Positions 51,421-61,585 of a DNA stretch of 64,000 nt are shown piece by piece. A program made the position numbers and the translations under genes. The DNA comes from JANLQX01 sp031368215 (GTDB lineage Bacteria > Actinomycetota > Acidimicrobiia > Acidimicrobiales > JANYDT01). Numbering within the stretch: the first letter of the stretch is position 1; the number at the start of each line of letters is the position of its first letter. Location: positions 1 through 64,000 of the forward strand of contig JANLRD010000028.1 in assembly GCA_031368215.1 (NCBI GenBank). The letters run 5' to 3'. The notes under the pieces are model-generated. The model saw nothing but the letters and a program-made list of their open reading frames with translations, did no database searches and was not told the DNA's origin.

Positions 51421-52881
51421 ATGGACGGCCCTTTTCTCATCGGCGTGGACTGCGGAACCCAGAGCGCGAAGGTCGTGATCTTCGACGCCGCCGGGAATGC
51501 CGTTGCCCGTGGTGATCAGGCTCTTCGCCCGATGCTCCGACCCCGTCACGGTGTCGTCGTGCACCCCGAAGACGATCTCTGGGATGCCATATCGGTGGCG
51601 AGCCGTGTCGCATTGGCGAACTTCACCGGTCCGCGGGAACAGATCGTCGGGGTCGGCATCTGCCCCATCCGCTGTAACAAGGCGTTCCTCAAAGCGGATG
51701 GTTCGCTGGTCGAGCCGGTCATCAGCTGGATGGATGATCGCGCCTATCAGCCCTACCTGCCGAGCGACCCGTCCACCGCATACGCCACCACGTCCTCCGG
51801 CTACGTCTCGCACCGCTTCACCGGCGAGTTCAAGGACACCGCGGCGAACAACATCGACATGCAGTGGCCGATCGACACCGACACGTGGCAGTGGAGCGAT
51901 GATCCGGCGGTCTTCGAACGGTTCGGCGTGATGCGGGAGATGCTCGTGACGCTGCAGATGCCGGGCGATGTGATCGGTCCGGTCACTGCTGAGGCGGCCC
52001 TCGCCACCGGCATACCGGTCGGGATTCCCGTCGTTGCGACCGCGAACGACAAGGCGGTCGAGATGCTCGGGGCCGGCCCACTCGGCTCACGCAGCGCGCT
52101 CATCTCCCTGGGCACCTACATCGCCGCCATGGTCCCGGGGACCGTCAATCATCAGAACCCGCAGCATTTCTGGACGAACTTCGCCTCGATCCCGAACCGC
52201 TACGTCTACGAGAGCAATGGCGTGCGTCGCGGCATGTGGACGCTCACCTGGTTCCTGGATCTCCTCGGACCGGAGGTCGCCGACCGAGCCGCATCCCTCG
52301 AGCTGTCGCGGGAGGACTACCTCGAACGTGACGCACAAGAGGTTCCCGCAGGGAGTGACGGCCTCATGACCGTCCTCGACTGGCTCGCGCCCACGGACCA
52401 CCCATACCGGAAGGGTTCGATGCTCGGCTTCGACGCTCGACACACGCGCGGACATGTCTACCGGTCGATCCTCGAGGCGATCGCGCTCACCATGAAGACC
52501 AATGTCGATGCGATGTGCGGTGAACTCGGGATCGTGCTCGACGAAATCGTCGTGTCCGGTGGGGGCTCCCACAGTCCTCTGTTCACGCAGATCTTCGCCG
52601 ACGTGTTCGGCATTCCGGCGTCGCGCAGCACCGGGTCCGGAGGGGCCAGTCTCGGAGCCGCCATCTGCGCCGCGGCTGCAACCGGCGTGTACCCCGACAT
52701 CGACTCCGCGGCGGCAGCGATGGCGAGTGGCCGGGCCGCGTTCACTCCCGACATGGCCAACTTCAGCGTCTACGCGCACGTGAACGAGACTGTCTACCAA
52801 GACGTCCGCTCGAGCACCGATGCACTCTTCGAGCGTGCCTACCCGATCTTCCACACCGTCGACCAACCAACCACCATCTAG
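51421..52881 (+). CDS. FGGY-family carbohydrate kinase
   Basis: 486 residues from ATG 51421. The actin-like ATPase fold is seen in FLIGVDCGTQSAKVVIFD, ISWMDDRA, ALISLGTYIAAM and VVSGGGSHSPLFTQIFADVFGIPASRSTGSGGASLGAAI. Phosphorylates a pentulose, polyol or similar sugar. Xylulokinase, ribulokinase and erythritol kinase are among the possibilities; the residues do not fix the substrate. Middle gene of the operon. Confidence 0.9.
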   Translation: MDGPFLIGVDCGTQSAKVVIFDAAGNAVARGDQALRPMLRPRHGVVVHPEDDLWDAISVASRVALANFTGPREQIVGVGICPIRCNKAFLKADGSLVEPVISWMDDRAYQPYLPSDPSTAYATTSSGYVSHRFTGEFKDTAANNIDMQWPIDTDTWQWSDDPAVFERFGVMREMLVTLQMPGDVIGPVTAEAALATGIPVGIPVVATANDKAVEMLGAGPLGSRSALISLGTYIAAMVPGTVNHQNPQHFWTNFASIPNRYVYESNGVRRGMWTLTWFLDLLGPEVADRAASLELSREDYLERDAQEVPAGSDGLMTVLDWLAPTDHPYRKGSMLGFDARHTRGHVYRSILEAIALTMKTNVDAMCGELGIVLDEIVVSGGGSHSPLFTQIFADVFGIPASRSTGSGGASLGAAICAAAATGVYPDIDSAAAAMASGRAAFTPDMANFSVYAHVNETVYQDVRSSTDALFERAYPIFHTVDQPTTI

Positions 52882-52891
52882 GAACGCCACC

Positions 52892-54334
52892 ATGCCGCTG
52901 TCGCGCGAAGCCGTCGTCGAACACCTCAAGAAGATCCTTCCCGCCGAGCGGGTCATCACCGACGAACAGGTGCTGAAGGAACGCAGCATCGACAACTTCC
53001 GCAAGCTGCAGAGCATCTTCCAGGTGTTCACGATGGAGATTCCCGCCGCGGTGGCGATGGTGCAGAGCACCGCTGAGGCTGCTGCGGTGCTGGCCTTCGC
53101 CGACGAGCACCGGGTGAACGTCGTCGCCCGCACCGGAGGTACGGCCACAGAAGGCGGGTTGGAGACGGAGGTGGTGAATTCGATCGTCCTCGACGGTTCG
53201 CTGATGAACGAGATCGTGAAGATCGACGCGTACAACATGCAGGCCACCGCGCAGTGCGGTGTTCCGTTGCAGTTGCTCGAAGATCAGGCGCGTGCCGTCG
53301 GCCTCACGACCGGCCACTCTCCGCAATCGAAGCCGATCGCCAGCATGGGCGGTCTCGTTGCGACCCGCAGCATCGGTCAGTTCTCCACGCTCTACGGCGG
53401 GATCGAGGACATGGTCGTCGGCTGTGAAGTGGTATTCCCCGGTGGCCTCGTGTCCCGCATCAAGAACGTCCCGCGCCGTGCCGCGGGACCCGACATCCGC
53501 CACATCGTGATCGGCAACGAAGGCGCGTTGTGCTTCATTTCCGAGGTCACCGTGAAGCTGTTCCCATACATGCCGGAGAACAACACGTTCCTTGGTTGGA
53601 CCTTGAAGGACATGAAGCTCGGCTTCGACATCCTCCGCGAAGTCATGGTGGCCGGATATCGGCCATCGGTCGCCCGACTCTATGATCCCGAGGACGGCCA
53701 ACTCCACTTCTCACATTTTGCCGCTCCCGACGATTGCATCGTGCTCTTCATGGCGGAGGGAAACGCCGGCATCGCGAAAGCCACCGCGGAAGGCATCGCC
53801 GAGATCGTCGCCAAACATCCGGAGTGCACGCCGGTCGACAGCGCGTTGATTTCGGAATGGTTCGACGATCTCGTGTGGGGTCCCGACAAGGTCACCCGCG
53901 AAGACGACCGGATCCGCACCACCCGCAACGTGAATCGCACCACGGAGATCTCGTCCGACTGGAGTTCGATCAACGAGATCTACCGGGCGGTCCTTCCGCG
54001 CATACGCGCCGAGATCCGCGGGATCACCCTCTTGGGCGGACACTCCTCGCACAGCTACATCAACGGCACGAACATGTACTTCAACTACTTCTACGACCTC
54101 ATCGACTGCGAGCCCGAGGAAGAGAACGACAAGTACTACCTGCCGATCATCAAGATCATCTGCGAGGAGACGCTGCGCTTCGGCGGATCGATCGTCCACC
54201 ACCACGGCATCGGCAAGTCACGCTCTCGCTGGGTCAAAGAGGAGTACGGCTCGTCATACCCCATGCTCGAAACGCTGAAGCGGGCCTTCGACCCGAACAG
54301 CATCATGAACATGGGAACGATCATCCCCCGCTAG
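52892..54334 (+). CDS. FAD-linked oxidase, alkyl-DHAP-synthase-like
   Basis: 480 residues from ATG 52892. A PCMH-type FAD domain (RVNVVARTGGTATEGGLETEVVNSIVLD, TTGHSPQSKPIASMGGLVATRSIGQFSTLYGGIEDMVVG) is followed by an FAD-oxidase C-terminal domain: RPSVARLYDPEDGQ and HHHGIGKSRSRW. The triple His and SVARLYDPED motifs are hallmarks of AGPS-like enzymes. It may oxidise or condense the phosphorylated product of the two upstream enzymes; the true reaction is unknown. D-2-hydroxyacid dehydrogenase is an alternative. Confidence 0.85.
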   Translation: MPLSREAVVEHLKKILPAERVITDEQVLKERSIDNFRKLQSIFQVFTMEIPAAVAMVQSTAEAAAVLAFADEHRVNVVARTGGTATEGGLETEVVNSIVLDGSLMNEIVKIDAYNMQATAQCGVPLQLLEDQARAVGLTTGHSPQSKPIASMGGLVATRSIGQFSTLYGGIEDMVVGCEVVFPGGLVSRIKNVPRRAAGPDIRHIVIGNEGALCFISEVTVKLFPYMPENNTFLGWTLKDMKLGFDILREVMVAGYRPSVARLYDPEDGQLHFSHFAAPDDCIVLFMAEGNAGIAKATAEGIAEIVAKHPECTPVDSALISEWFDDLVWGPDKVTREDDRIRTTRNVNRTTEISSDWSSINEIYRAVLPRIRAEIRGITLLGGHSSHSYINGTNMYFNYFYDLIDCEPEEENDKYYLPIIKIICEETLRFGGSIVHHHGIGKSRSRWVKEEYGSSYPMLETLKRAFDPNSIMNMGTIIPR

Positions 54335-54365
54335 TCGACGTCGGCGGTCGCCCGCCACGGCTGTT

Positions 54366-54428
54366 CTCATCGCCCGCTACGCCCATTTGTCGGCGTTTCC
54401 GTTGCCAAAACGGGGTTTGCGGGCGACG
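54366..54428 (-). repeat. Third, diverged member of the 40 kb repeat family
   Basis: Terminal inverted ends TCATCGCCCGC and GCGGGCGACGG with a central stem around CCGTTGCCAAAACGG. On the minus strand its ends (TCGCCCGCAA and CGTAGCGGGCGATGA) match those of the 40036 and 40976 copies. It sits between the convergent FAD-oxidase and prfC genes and may act as a terminator. Confidence 0.5.
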
Positions 54429-54445
54429 GACCCGACCACTGGCGA

Positions 54446-56038
54446 TCAATCCATGAGGCCGGTGCGGATGCTGTCGAGCACCCAGTCCGGATGCTGTTCG
54501 ACAAGGCGATCGAGCCAGCGCGGGCTTTCGAACAACGCCAGCATCCTGCCCTTCGATCCGAGAAGAACTTCGAGTCCCGGCGTGCCGCGCATCTTGTCCG
54601 CCGTCTCTCGATCGGTGAGACGGGCGATGCGCTCACGCGTTGCCCCGAACTCGACGGGCGAGTTGAACTCGTTGGCCAGCCGGTGCGAGAACACCTCGAA
54701 CTGCATCTGACCGACCGCGCCGAGCACCGGTGTGGGATCGCCCTCGCGGTGCATGACCTGCACCACGCCTTCTTCGCCGAGCTGTTCGAGTCCCTTCTTG
54801 AACTGCTTCTGCTTCGAGACATCCCGTGGACGCACGCTGGCGAAGAGCTCGGGGGCGAAGGTCGGGATCGGCGGGTACACGACCGATTGGTCGACGTAGA
54901 GCGAGTCCCCGATGTTCACGTCGGTCGCGTTGACAAGAGCAACGATGTCGCCCGGATAGGCGAGCTCGACCGTTTCGCGATCCTGCCCGAACACCGTGGC
55001 CGCGTACTTGGTGGTGAACGGCTTCCCGGTACGTCCGAGGGTGACGGTCATGCCGCGCTCGAAGCAGCCTGATTGCACTCGGACGAACGCCACCCGATCA
55101 CGATGGTTCGGGTTCATGTTCGCCTGCACCTTGAACGCAAACGCCGAGAAGGGTGCGTCGAGGGGACGGAAGGTCCCGTTCACGTCGTCGCGAGGTGTCG
55201 GCGAAGGCGCGAGATCAACGACGGCGTCGAGCAGTTGACGGATGCCGAAGTTCGTGATTGCCGAGCCGAAGAACGTAGGCGTCGTTTCACCGGCGAGAAA
55301 CGACTTCTGATCGACGTCGGCACCGATCTCTGTCATCAAACCAGCACCTTCGAGCGCCGCAGTCCACACCGGGCCTTCCTCGGCCTCGGCGATTGCGGGA
55401 TCGACGATCTGCTCCTCGGCCATCTTCGCCCCGCGCGCCGTCCGGGAGAAGCGAATGAAGCGTCCGGTGCTGCGTTCGATGACGCCCCGGAAGTCGCCGG
55501 CGATGCCCACCGGCCAGGTGGCCGGGGTGCACCGGAGCTTGATCTTGCTCTCGATCTCGTCGATCAGGTCGAGTGCGTCGAGACCCGGACGGTCGAACTT
55601 GTTGATGAACGTGATGATCGGGAGCTGCCGGGACCGGCATACCTCGAACAGCTTGAGCGTCTGGGGTTCGATGCCCTTGGCCGCGTCGAGGACCATGATC
55701 ACGGCGTCGGCCGCGGCGAGTACCCGGAAGGTGTCCTCGGAGAAGTCACGGTGGCCCGGCGTGTCGAGCAGGTTGATCACGTGGTCGCGGTAGGCGAACT
55801 GCAGGACCGTCGAGGTGATGGAGATGCCGCGCTGCTGCTCCATGTCCATCCAGTCCGACGTCGCCCGTCGCCGGTCCGAGCGCGCCTTGACCGCGCCCGC
55901 TTCCTGGACGGCACCTGCGTAGAGAAGGAACTTCTCGGTGAGCGTGGTCTTGCCGGCGTCGGGATGACTGATGATCGCGAACGTGCGCCGACGGCTGGCC
56001 TCGCCGGCGATGTCGTGCTCGGACTTCTCAGTGCTCAT
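54446..56038 (-). CDS. prfC: Peptide chain release factor 3
   Basis: 530 residues from ATG 56038. GTPase that recycles RF1/RF2 from the ribosome. G motifs: ISHPDAGKTTLTEK (G1), QQRGISITSTVLQF (G2), LLDTPGHRDFSEDT (G3), INKFDRPG (G4). The domain order is as in E. coli RF3 (529 residues), ending in the helical C-terminal domain. RF3 is patchily distributed in bacteria. The leader holds a c(UACG)g hairpin. Confidence 0.96.
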   Translation of the reverse strand: MSTEKSEHDIAGEASRRRTFAIISHPDAGKTTLTEKFLLYAGAVQEAGAVKARSDRRRATSDWMDMEQQRGISITSTVLQFAYRDHVINLLDTPGHRDFSEDTFRVLAAADAVIMVLDAAKGIEPQTLKLFEVCRSRQLPIITFINKFDRPGLDALDLIDEIESKIKLRCTPATWPVGIAGDFRGVIERSTGRFIRFSRTARGAKMAEEQIVDPAIAEAEEGPVWTAALEGAGLMTEIGADVDQKSFLAGETTPTFFGSAITNFGIRQLLDAVVDLAPSPTPRDDVNGTFRPLDAPFSAFAFKVQANMNPNHRDRVAFVRVQSGCFERGMTVTLGRTGKPFTTKYAATVFGQDRETVELAYPGDIVALVNATDVNIGDSLYVDQSVVYPPIPTFAPELFASVRPRDVSKQKQFKKGLEQLGEEGVVQVMHREGDPTPVLGAVGQMQFEVFSHRLANEFNSPVEFGATRERIARLTDRETADKMRGTPGLEVLLGSKGRMLALFESPRWLDRLVEQHPDWVLDSIRTGLMD

Positions 56039-56080
56039 CGGACGGTCGTCACGCTTCTCATCAGGGATTCCACGGGCTCT

Positions 56081-56096
56081 CGCCCCCGTAGGGGCG
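56081..56096 (-). promoter_or_regulatory. UNCG-type hairpin in the prfC leader
   Basis: On the minus strand it reads CGCCCC-TACG-GGGGCG, a 6-bp all-GC stem closed by a C(UACG)G tetraloop, about 45 bases upstream of the prfC ATG. It may be an attenuator or stability element. Confidence 0.4.
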
Positions 56097-56251
56097 GAAT
56101 AGTCTCTCACCGTCCGCATCGAGATCGGCGCAGGCTTCGCCACCTCGGCCGGAGGTCTGAACTACTCGAACCCGGTCTTCACCGCTTCCGACAAAGGCCG
56201 ATCCCGTGAACAGGCGGCTACCCTCACCTTCCCCGATAACTGGAGCGACAC

Positions 56252-56917
56252 GTGGCCGCAGCAATCTCATCGAGTGGCGGCAAGGACTCGCTTCTCGCTC
56301 TGCATCGTGCACGAGCGCTTGGTGTCGAGGTCACCACGATGATCACGATGTTCGACGACGTTTCGGGCCTCTCGAAGTCCCACGGCGTCTCCCGCGAGCT
56401 CGTCGAGGCCCAGGCCGTTGCGCTCGGGTTGGTGTCGCTCACTCCGGCAAGTAGTTGGACGAGCTATCAAGAGGTCTTCATCGCAACACTTCAAGCGCTG
56501 CGAGAGGACGGGCACGACACGATCGTGTTCGGCGACATCGATCTCCAGCCGCACCGAGACTGGGAGGAGATGGTATGCGCGCAGGCGAACATGGCTCCGA
56601 TCCTCCCCCTCTGGGGCGAAGCACGAAGCGCGCTCGCCGTCGAGACGTTGGCACTCGGGTTCGAGGCGATCGTGGTCTGCGTCGACTCTCGTCATCTCGG
56701 CGACGAGTTTGCCGGGCGCCGCTACGACGCATCGTTTCTCGCCGCTCTGCCCTCGACGGTCGACCCGTGCGGAGAGAACGGTGAGTTCCATACGTTCGTG
56801 ACGAACGGACCCGGTTTCGCCGCCCCGCTCCAGGTGACGGTTTGCGGAACCCGCGTGTACACGTCGCCTGCAGAGTTCGGTTCGCAGCGCTACTGCTTCG
56901 CTGAACTCAGAGGCTGA
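56252..56917 (+). CDS. PP-loop ATPase of the diphthine-ammonia ligase-like (DPH6/MJ0570) family
   Basis: 221 residues from GTG 56252. PP-loop SSGGKDSLLALHRA at residues 6-20, then GVEVTTMITMFDD, HGVSRELVEAQAVALGL, TIVFGDIDLQPHRDWEEMVC, LPLWG, DPCGENGEFHTFV. These match bacterial homologues of diphthine-ammonia ligase. Bacteria lack diphthamide, so the true reaction (adenylation and amidation of some substrate) is unknown. Confidence 0.9.
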   Translation: MAAAISSSGGKDSLLALHRARALGVEVTTMITMFDDVSGLSKSHGVSRELVEAQAVALGLVSLTPASSWTSYQEVFIATLQALREDGHDTIVFGDIDLQPHRDWEEMVCAQANMAPILPLWGEARSALAVETLALGFEAIVVCVDSRHLGDEFAGRRYDASFLAALPSTVDPCGENGEFHTFVTNGPGFAAPLQVTVCGTRVYTSPAEFGSQRYCFAELRG

Positions 56918-56926
56918 CGACACTCG

Positions 56927-57250
56927 TCAGCAATCAGCCAGCGCAGCAAGAGCGCTGCACAGCTCGCGCATTCGTTCATCGCTCAACCGTGTGATGCGCT
57001 CATCGAACAGGGTTGGATCGAACGCGGTGAGGCTGTCGAACGTTGCGACACAGTCTTCGGGCATGCCGTCGTCTCGGGTCAAGAGGATGCACTGGGGTAT
57101 CCGCCGGATCGTTCTCGTGATCGGAGCGACGACCACCGTCGAGAGAACGGCAATCGCATCCGTCCTCGTGACGACGAGATACGGTCGACGGCCCGCCGGA
57201 CCAGTTGCCCAGAACACATCACCTTGCGCGACGGCCTCAATGTTGACCAT
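56927..57250 (-). CDS. MazF/PemK-type toxin
   Basis: 107 residues. GDVFWATGPAGRRPYLVVTRTDAIA, VVVAPITRTIRRIPQCI and DCVATFDSLTAFDPTLF match the SH3-like MazF fold: the RPYLVV and APIT.TIR strands with the conserved Arg, and the loop around Ser/Thr after CVA.FDSL. Expected activity is mRNA (or tRNA) cleavage at a short motif. The antitoxin gene ends 6 bases upstream, the normal order for mazEF. Confidence 0.88.
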   Translation of the reverse strand: MVNIEAVAQGDVFWATGPAGRRPYLVVTRTDAIAVLSTVVVAPITRTIRRIPQCILLTRDDGMPEDCVATFDSLTAFDPTLFDERITRLSDERMRELCSALAALADC

Positions 57251-57256
57251 CGTTCA

Positions 57257-57514
57257 TCACCACGGCTCGGCGGCGATCGAGGCCTCCGACGCCGCTCGAA
57301 CCCACGAGATCTCGGAGGGTTGCTGCGGGAGCCGCTCGTATTCGCGAACGATCTGCTCGCCGATACGACGGCGTCGCCGCCGATCGATCCATTCGTCGAG
57401 CGCGGCCATCATCGCTGCGCTTCGGTTCTCGGCCTCTCCGGCGGCGACCGCTTCGTCGAGCGCATCGAGTCGATCAGCCGACATCCGCACCGCCAATTGG
57501 GTGGTCTTCGTCAT
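57257..57514 (-). CDS. Ribbon-helix-helix antitoxin
   Basis: 85 residues. The RHH DNA-binding core is TTQLAVRMSADRLDALDEAVAAGEAENRSAAMMAALDEWIDRRR. The C-terminal tail, rich in acidic and Trp residues (SEISWVRAASEASIAAEPW), probably wraps the toxin. Likely autorepressor of the pair. Confidence 0.85.
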   Translation of the reverse strand: MTKTTQLAVRMSADRLDALDEAVAAGEAENRSAAMMAALDEWIDRRRRRRIGEQIVREYERLPQQPSEISWVRAASEASIAAEPW

Positions 57515-57520
57515 GCATTC

Positions 57521-57551
57521 TGTCTACCACAACGCATGACGCCACCGTCAA
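57521..57551 (-). promoter_or_regulatory. Candidate promoter of the toxin-antitoxin pair
   Basis: On the minus strand, TTGACG (57551-57546) and TAGACA (57526-57521) are 19 bases apart, a little long, just before the antitoxin ATG at 57514. The leader would be nearly absent. Confidence 0.3.
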
Positions 57552-57710
57552 GCAGACCTTCGGTCTGCTCCAGCACGGCGCCCAGAGGCCGGCGACGGGC
57601 GCGAGGGTCGGTAACGTCGAAGACCCCCCGCCCTTGAGCCGCTCTTCGATGTCCATCATCCGGGCATGGGCGGAGGCCTCGTTTATCTGGCCGTCTCCTC
57701 CAGCATCCGG

Positions 57711-58376
57711 CTAGTCCGACGCGAGGAGAAGGTAGAGCTTCTTCCGAGCGTCCTTGATGATCTCTGCCGCAGCTTCGATCTGCTCCGGGTTCCCGGCGCT
57801 GGCGACCTGCTTGAGGGCGATGACCAGTCCCTTCATCGATTCGAAGAGCGCGCCCGCCTGTGACCGTCCCCGGCCGTCTCTGGTCCACGGGTTCTCCTCG
57901 GGACTCTCGATGCGCCGCTGCGCTTCGGCTCGACCCGACTCCGTCAGTTCATAGGTGCGCTTACCCTCGCTCGTGACGGCGGCGACAAGGCCCTCGTCCT
58001 CGAGAAGCTGCAGGGTCGGGTAGACCGAGCCGGGACTTGGCTTCCATGCTCCAGCGGTCTTCTCCTCGATCCGTTGGATGAGCTCGTACCCGTGACCGGG
58101 CCCCTCGAAGAGGATGGCCAGCAGGACGGTTCGTATCTCCCCTCGACGGGTGCGGCCGCGGGGCCCGCGACCTTCATCGTCGTGGTCATGACGACGGGGG
58201 CGATGCCCACCCGGGCCGCCCCGTCCGCCGGGACCCCGGCGACCCTCGAAGCGCTCGTCGCCGAACGGTTCGCCGGGACCGTGGGGTCCGCCGCGTCGTG
58301 GCCGGAGGCCTCGGGGCCCGAACTCTACAGACGGGCCTTCTGATTGGTTGTTGTGTGTTGGATTGAATCCACGCAT
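57711..58376 (-). CDS. PadR-family regulator with Gly/Arg/His-rich N-terminus
   Basis: 221 residues from ATG 58376, chosen over the in-frame ATG 58400 because GGAG lies 9 bases upstream. Residues 15-80 are low complexity (G, R, H, P, D). The winged-helix domain follows: EIRTVLLAILFEGPGHGYELIQRIEEKTAGAWKPSPGSVYPTLQLLEDEGLV and GKRTYELTESGRAEAQRRI. A C-terminal helical dimer region ends in KKLYLLLASD. Probably binds the palindrome at 58427-58442 and represses its own gene. Confidence 0.92.
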   Translation of the reverse strand: MRGFNPTHNNQSEGPSVEFGPRGLRPRRGGPHGPGEPFGDERFEGRRGPGGRGGPGGHRPRRHDHDDEGRGPRGRTRRGEIRTVLLAILFEGPGHGYELIQRIEEKTAGAWKPSPGSVYPTLQLLEDEGLVAAVTSEGKRTYELTESGRAEAQRRIESPEENPWTRDGRGRSQAGALFESMKGLVIALKQVASAGNPEQIEAAAEIIKDARKKLYLLLASD

Positions 58377-58426
58377 GTAAACGACTCCGTTTCCGGACAT
58401 CCGATCTGGATGTCTTTGCGATACGT

Positions 58427-58442
58427 TCACGATATATCGTGA
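58427..58442. promoter_or_regulatory. Perfect 16-bp operator palindrome
   Basis: TCACGATATATCGTGA, fully self-complementary, 50 bases upstream of the padR ATG and 75 bases upstream of the PPOX gene on the other strand. An AT-rich centre in GC-rich DNA suggests that it overlaps a promoter. Likely PadR operator controlling both divergent genes. Confidence 0.72.
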
Positions 58443-58517
58443 GCGCTCGCGATGCAACGTGACCTTGGGCACGTCAAGTACTCGGCGGCGCCCTCCTATT
58501 CCTGTCAGAGTCGGCAC

Positions 58518-58943
58518 ATGGCAAATGGATCGATGACTGTCAGCGAACGCGAAGCATTTCTCAGCGATGTGCACGTGGCCGTGCTCGCCGTCGAGCGGCC
58601 CGGCCGGGGGCCCCTCGCGCTGCCGATCTGGTACACGTATCACGATGGCGTCATCGAGATCGGTATGAGCGGCGCGTCGCGCAAAGCCGAACTGCTCCGC
58701 GCCGCCGGCCGAGCGAGCGTCACCGTGCAAACCGAAACCGCTCCCTACAAGTACGTCGCCGTCGAGGGACCCGTCTCGGTCGAACTGGTCCAACGCGACG
58801 ACTTCGAGATGGCTTCGCGTTACCTCGGTCCGCAACTGGGCAGGTGGTACGCCGACAACAACCCGAGCACTGCCGAGTCGGTCGTCGCCCGACTCACGCC
58901 GGAGACGTGGAACACGATGGACTTCGCCAAACTCATGGGTTGA
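58518..58943 (+). CDS. PPOX-class split-barrel oxidoreductase family protein
   Basis: 141 residues from ATG 58518 (ATG 58533 is possible). Motifs: AVLAVERPGRGPLALPIWYTYHDGVIEIGMSG, RKAELLRAAGRASVTVQTETAPYKYVAVEGPVSVE. This is the pattern of F420- or FMN-dependent PPOX proteins common in actinobacteria. Divergent from padR and possibly regulated by it. Confidence 0.85.
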   Translation: MANGSMTVSEREAFLSDVHVAVLAVERPGRGPLALPIWYTYHDGVIEIGMSGASRKAELLRAAGRASVTVQTETAPYKYVAVEGPVSVELVQRDDFEMASRYLGPQLGRWYADNNPSTAESVVARLTPETWNTMDFAKLMG

Positions 58944-58956
58944 ACCAGCGCGGCGC

Positions 58957-59002
58957 TTTTCGGCGCTGCGCCGCTGCGCTGTGCTCCACCGCTCGCAACA
59001 CC
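58957..59002 (+). repeat. GC-rich intergenic repeat, copy B
   Basis: Runs from TTTTCGGCGCTGCGCCGCTG to CGCTCGCAACACC, right after the PPOX stop. Same family as 24933-24980. Confidence 0.65.
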
Positions 59003-59020
59003 AGCGACGCGGTTGAGCAG

Positions 59021-60958
<1,938 letters not shown>

Positions 60959-61027
60959 TTCAGCCGCCCCTCGTGCCGCTACGCGCGTCGATGAGAACCA
61001 CCACAGCCATCGGAATCAGCAGTGTGC

Positions 61028-61510
61028 TTACGATTTGGAAGGTGCCGAAGGCACTGCGGAAAGCAGTCGGTGCGCAGCGGCAGGATCGGGAACGAACCCG
61101 GGCGTGTCGCGGCAGAACTCGATCATGATCCCGTTCGGATCGACGTAGTAGAGCGACTGGCACCAGTCGTGATCGAGCTCCATCAGCGGCGAGTGCCCGG
61201 CCGCCTCCATGCGGGCGCGGATCTCCTGCTGATGCTCGACGGTGGAGCGGAACGCCACGTGGTTCACCCAAACCGGGAGGCCGTTGCCGGTGGAGATGTC
61301 GGACTTCCAGTCGGGCTGCTCCCCGACACCGTGCACGTCAAAGAACGCCAGGCAGCTGCCGTCACCGGTGTCGAAGAACACGTGACGGAGGAATCCTTCG
61401 GGAGAACCCGACACCTCGGTGTGGACCAGAGGGAAACCAAGAGCCTCGTAGAACGCCGTGGTCCTCTCGATGTCACGACAGGCGTAGGCAACGTGATGGA
61501 ACCCGGACAT
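61028..61510 (-). CDS. VOC (glyoxalase/dioxygenase superfamily) protein
   Basis: 160 residues. Two beta-alpha-beta-beta-beta modules: FHHVAYACRDIERTTAFYEALGFPLVH and VNHVAFRSTVEHQQEIRARMEAAG, with CLAFFDVHG and SLYYVDPNGIMIEFCRD. Likely metal ligands are His in FHHVAY and NHVAF and Glu in IEFC. Substrate unknown. Confidence 0.9.
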   Translation of the reverse strand: MSGFHHVAYACRDIERTTAFYEALGFPLVHTEVSGSPEGFLRHVFFDTGDGSCLAFFDVHGVGEQPDWKSDISTGNGLPVWVNHVAFRSTVEHQQEIRARMEAAGHSPLMELDHDWCQSLYYVDPNGIMIEFCRDTPGFVPDPAAAHRLLSAVPSAPSKS

Positions 61511-61585
61511 GCCAACAACGTTACTCGGGTCGTCCTGCCGATCGCCCGCGCGCCAGGACGGCTACCCGGCGACGCCGCAAGCGAG

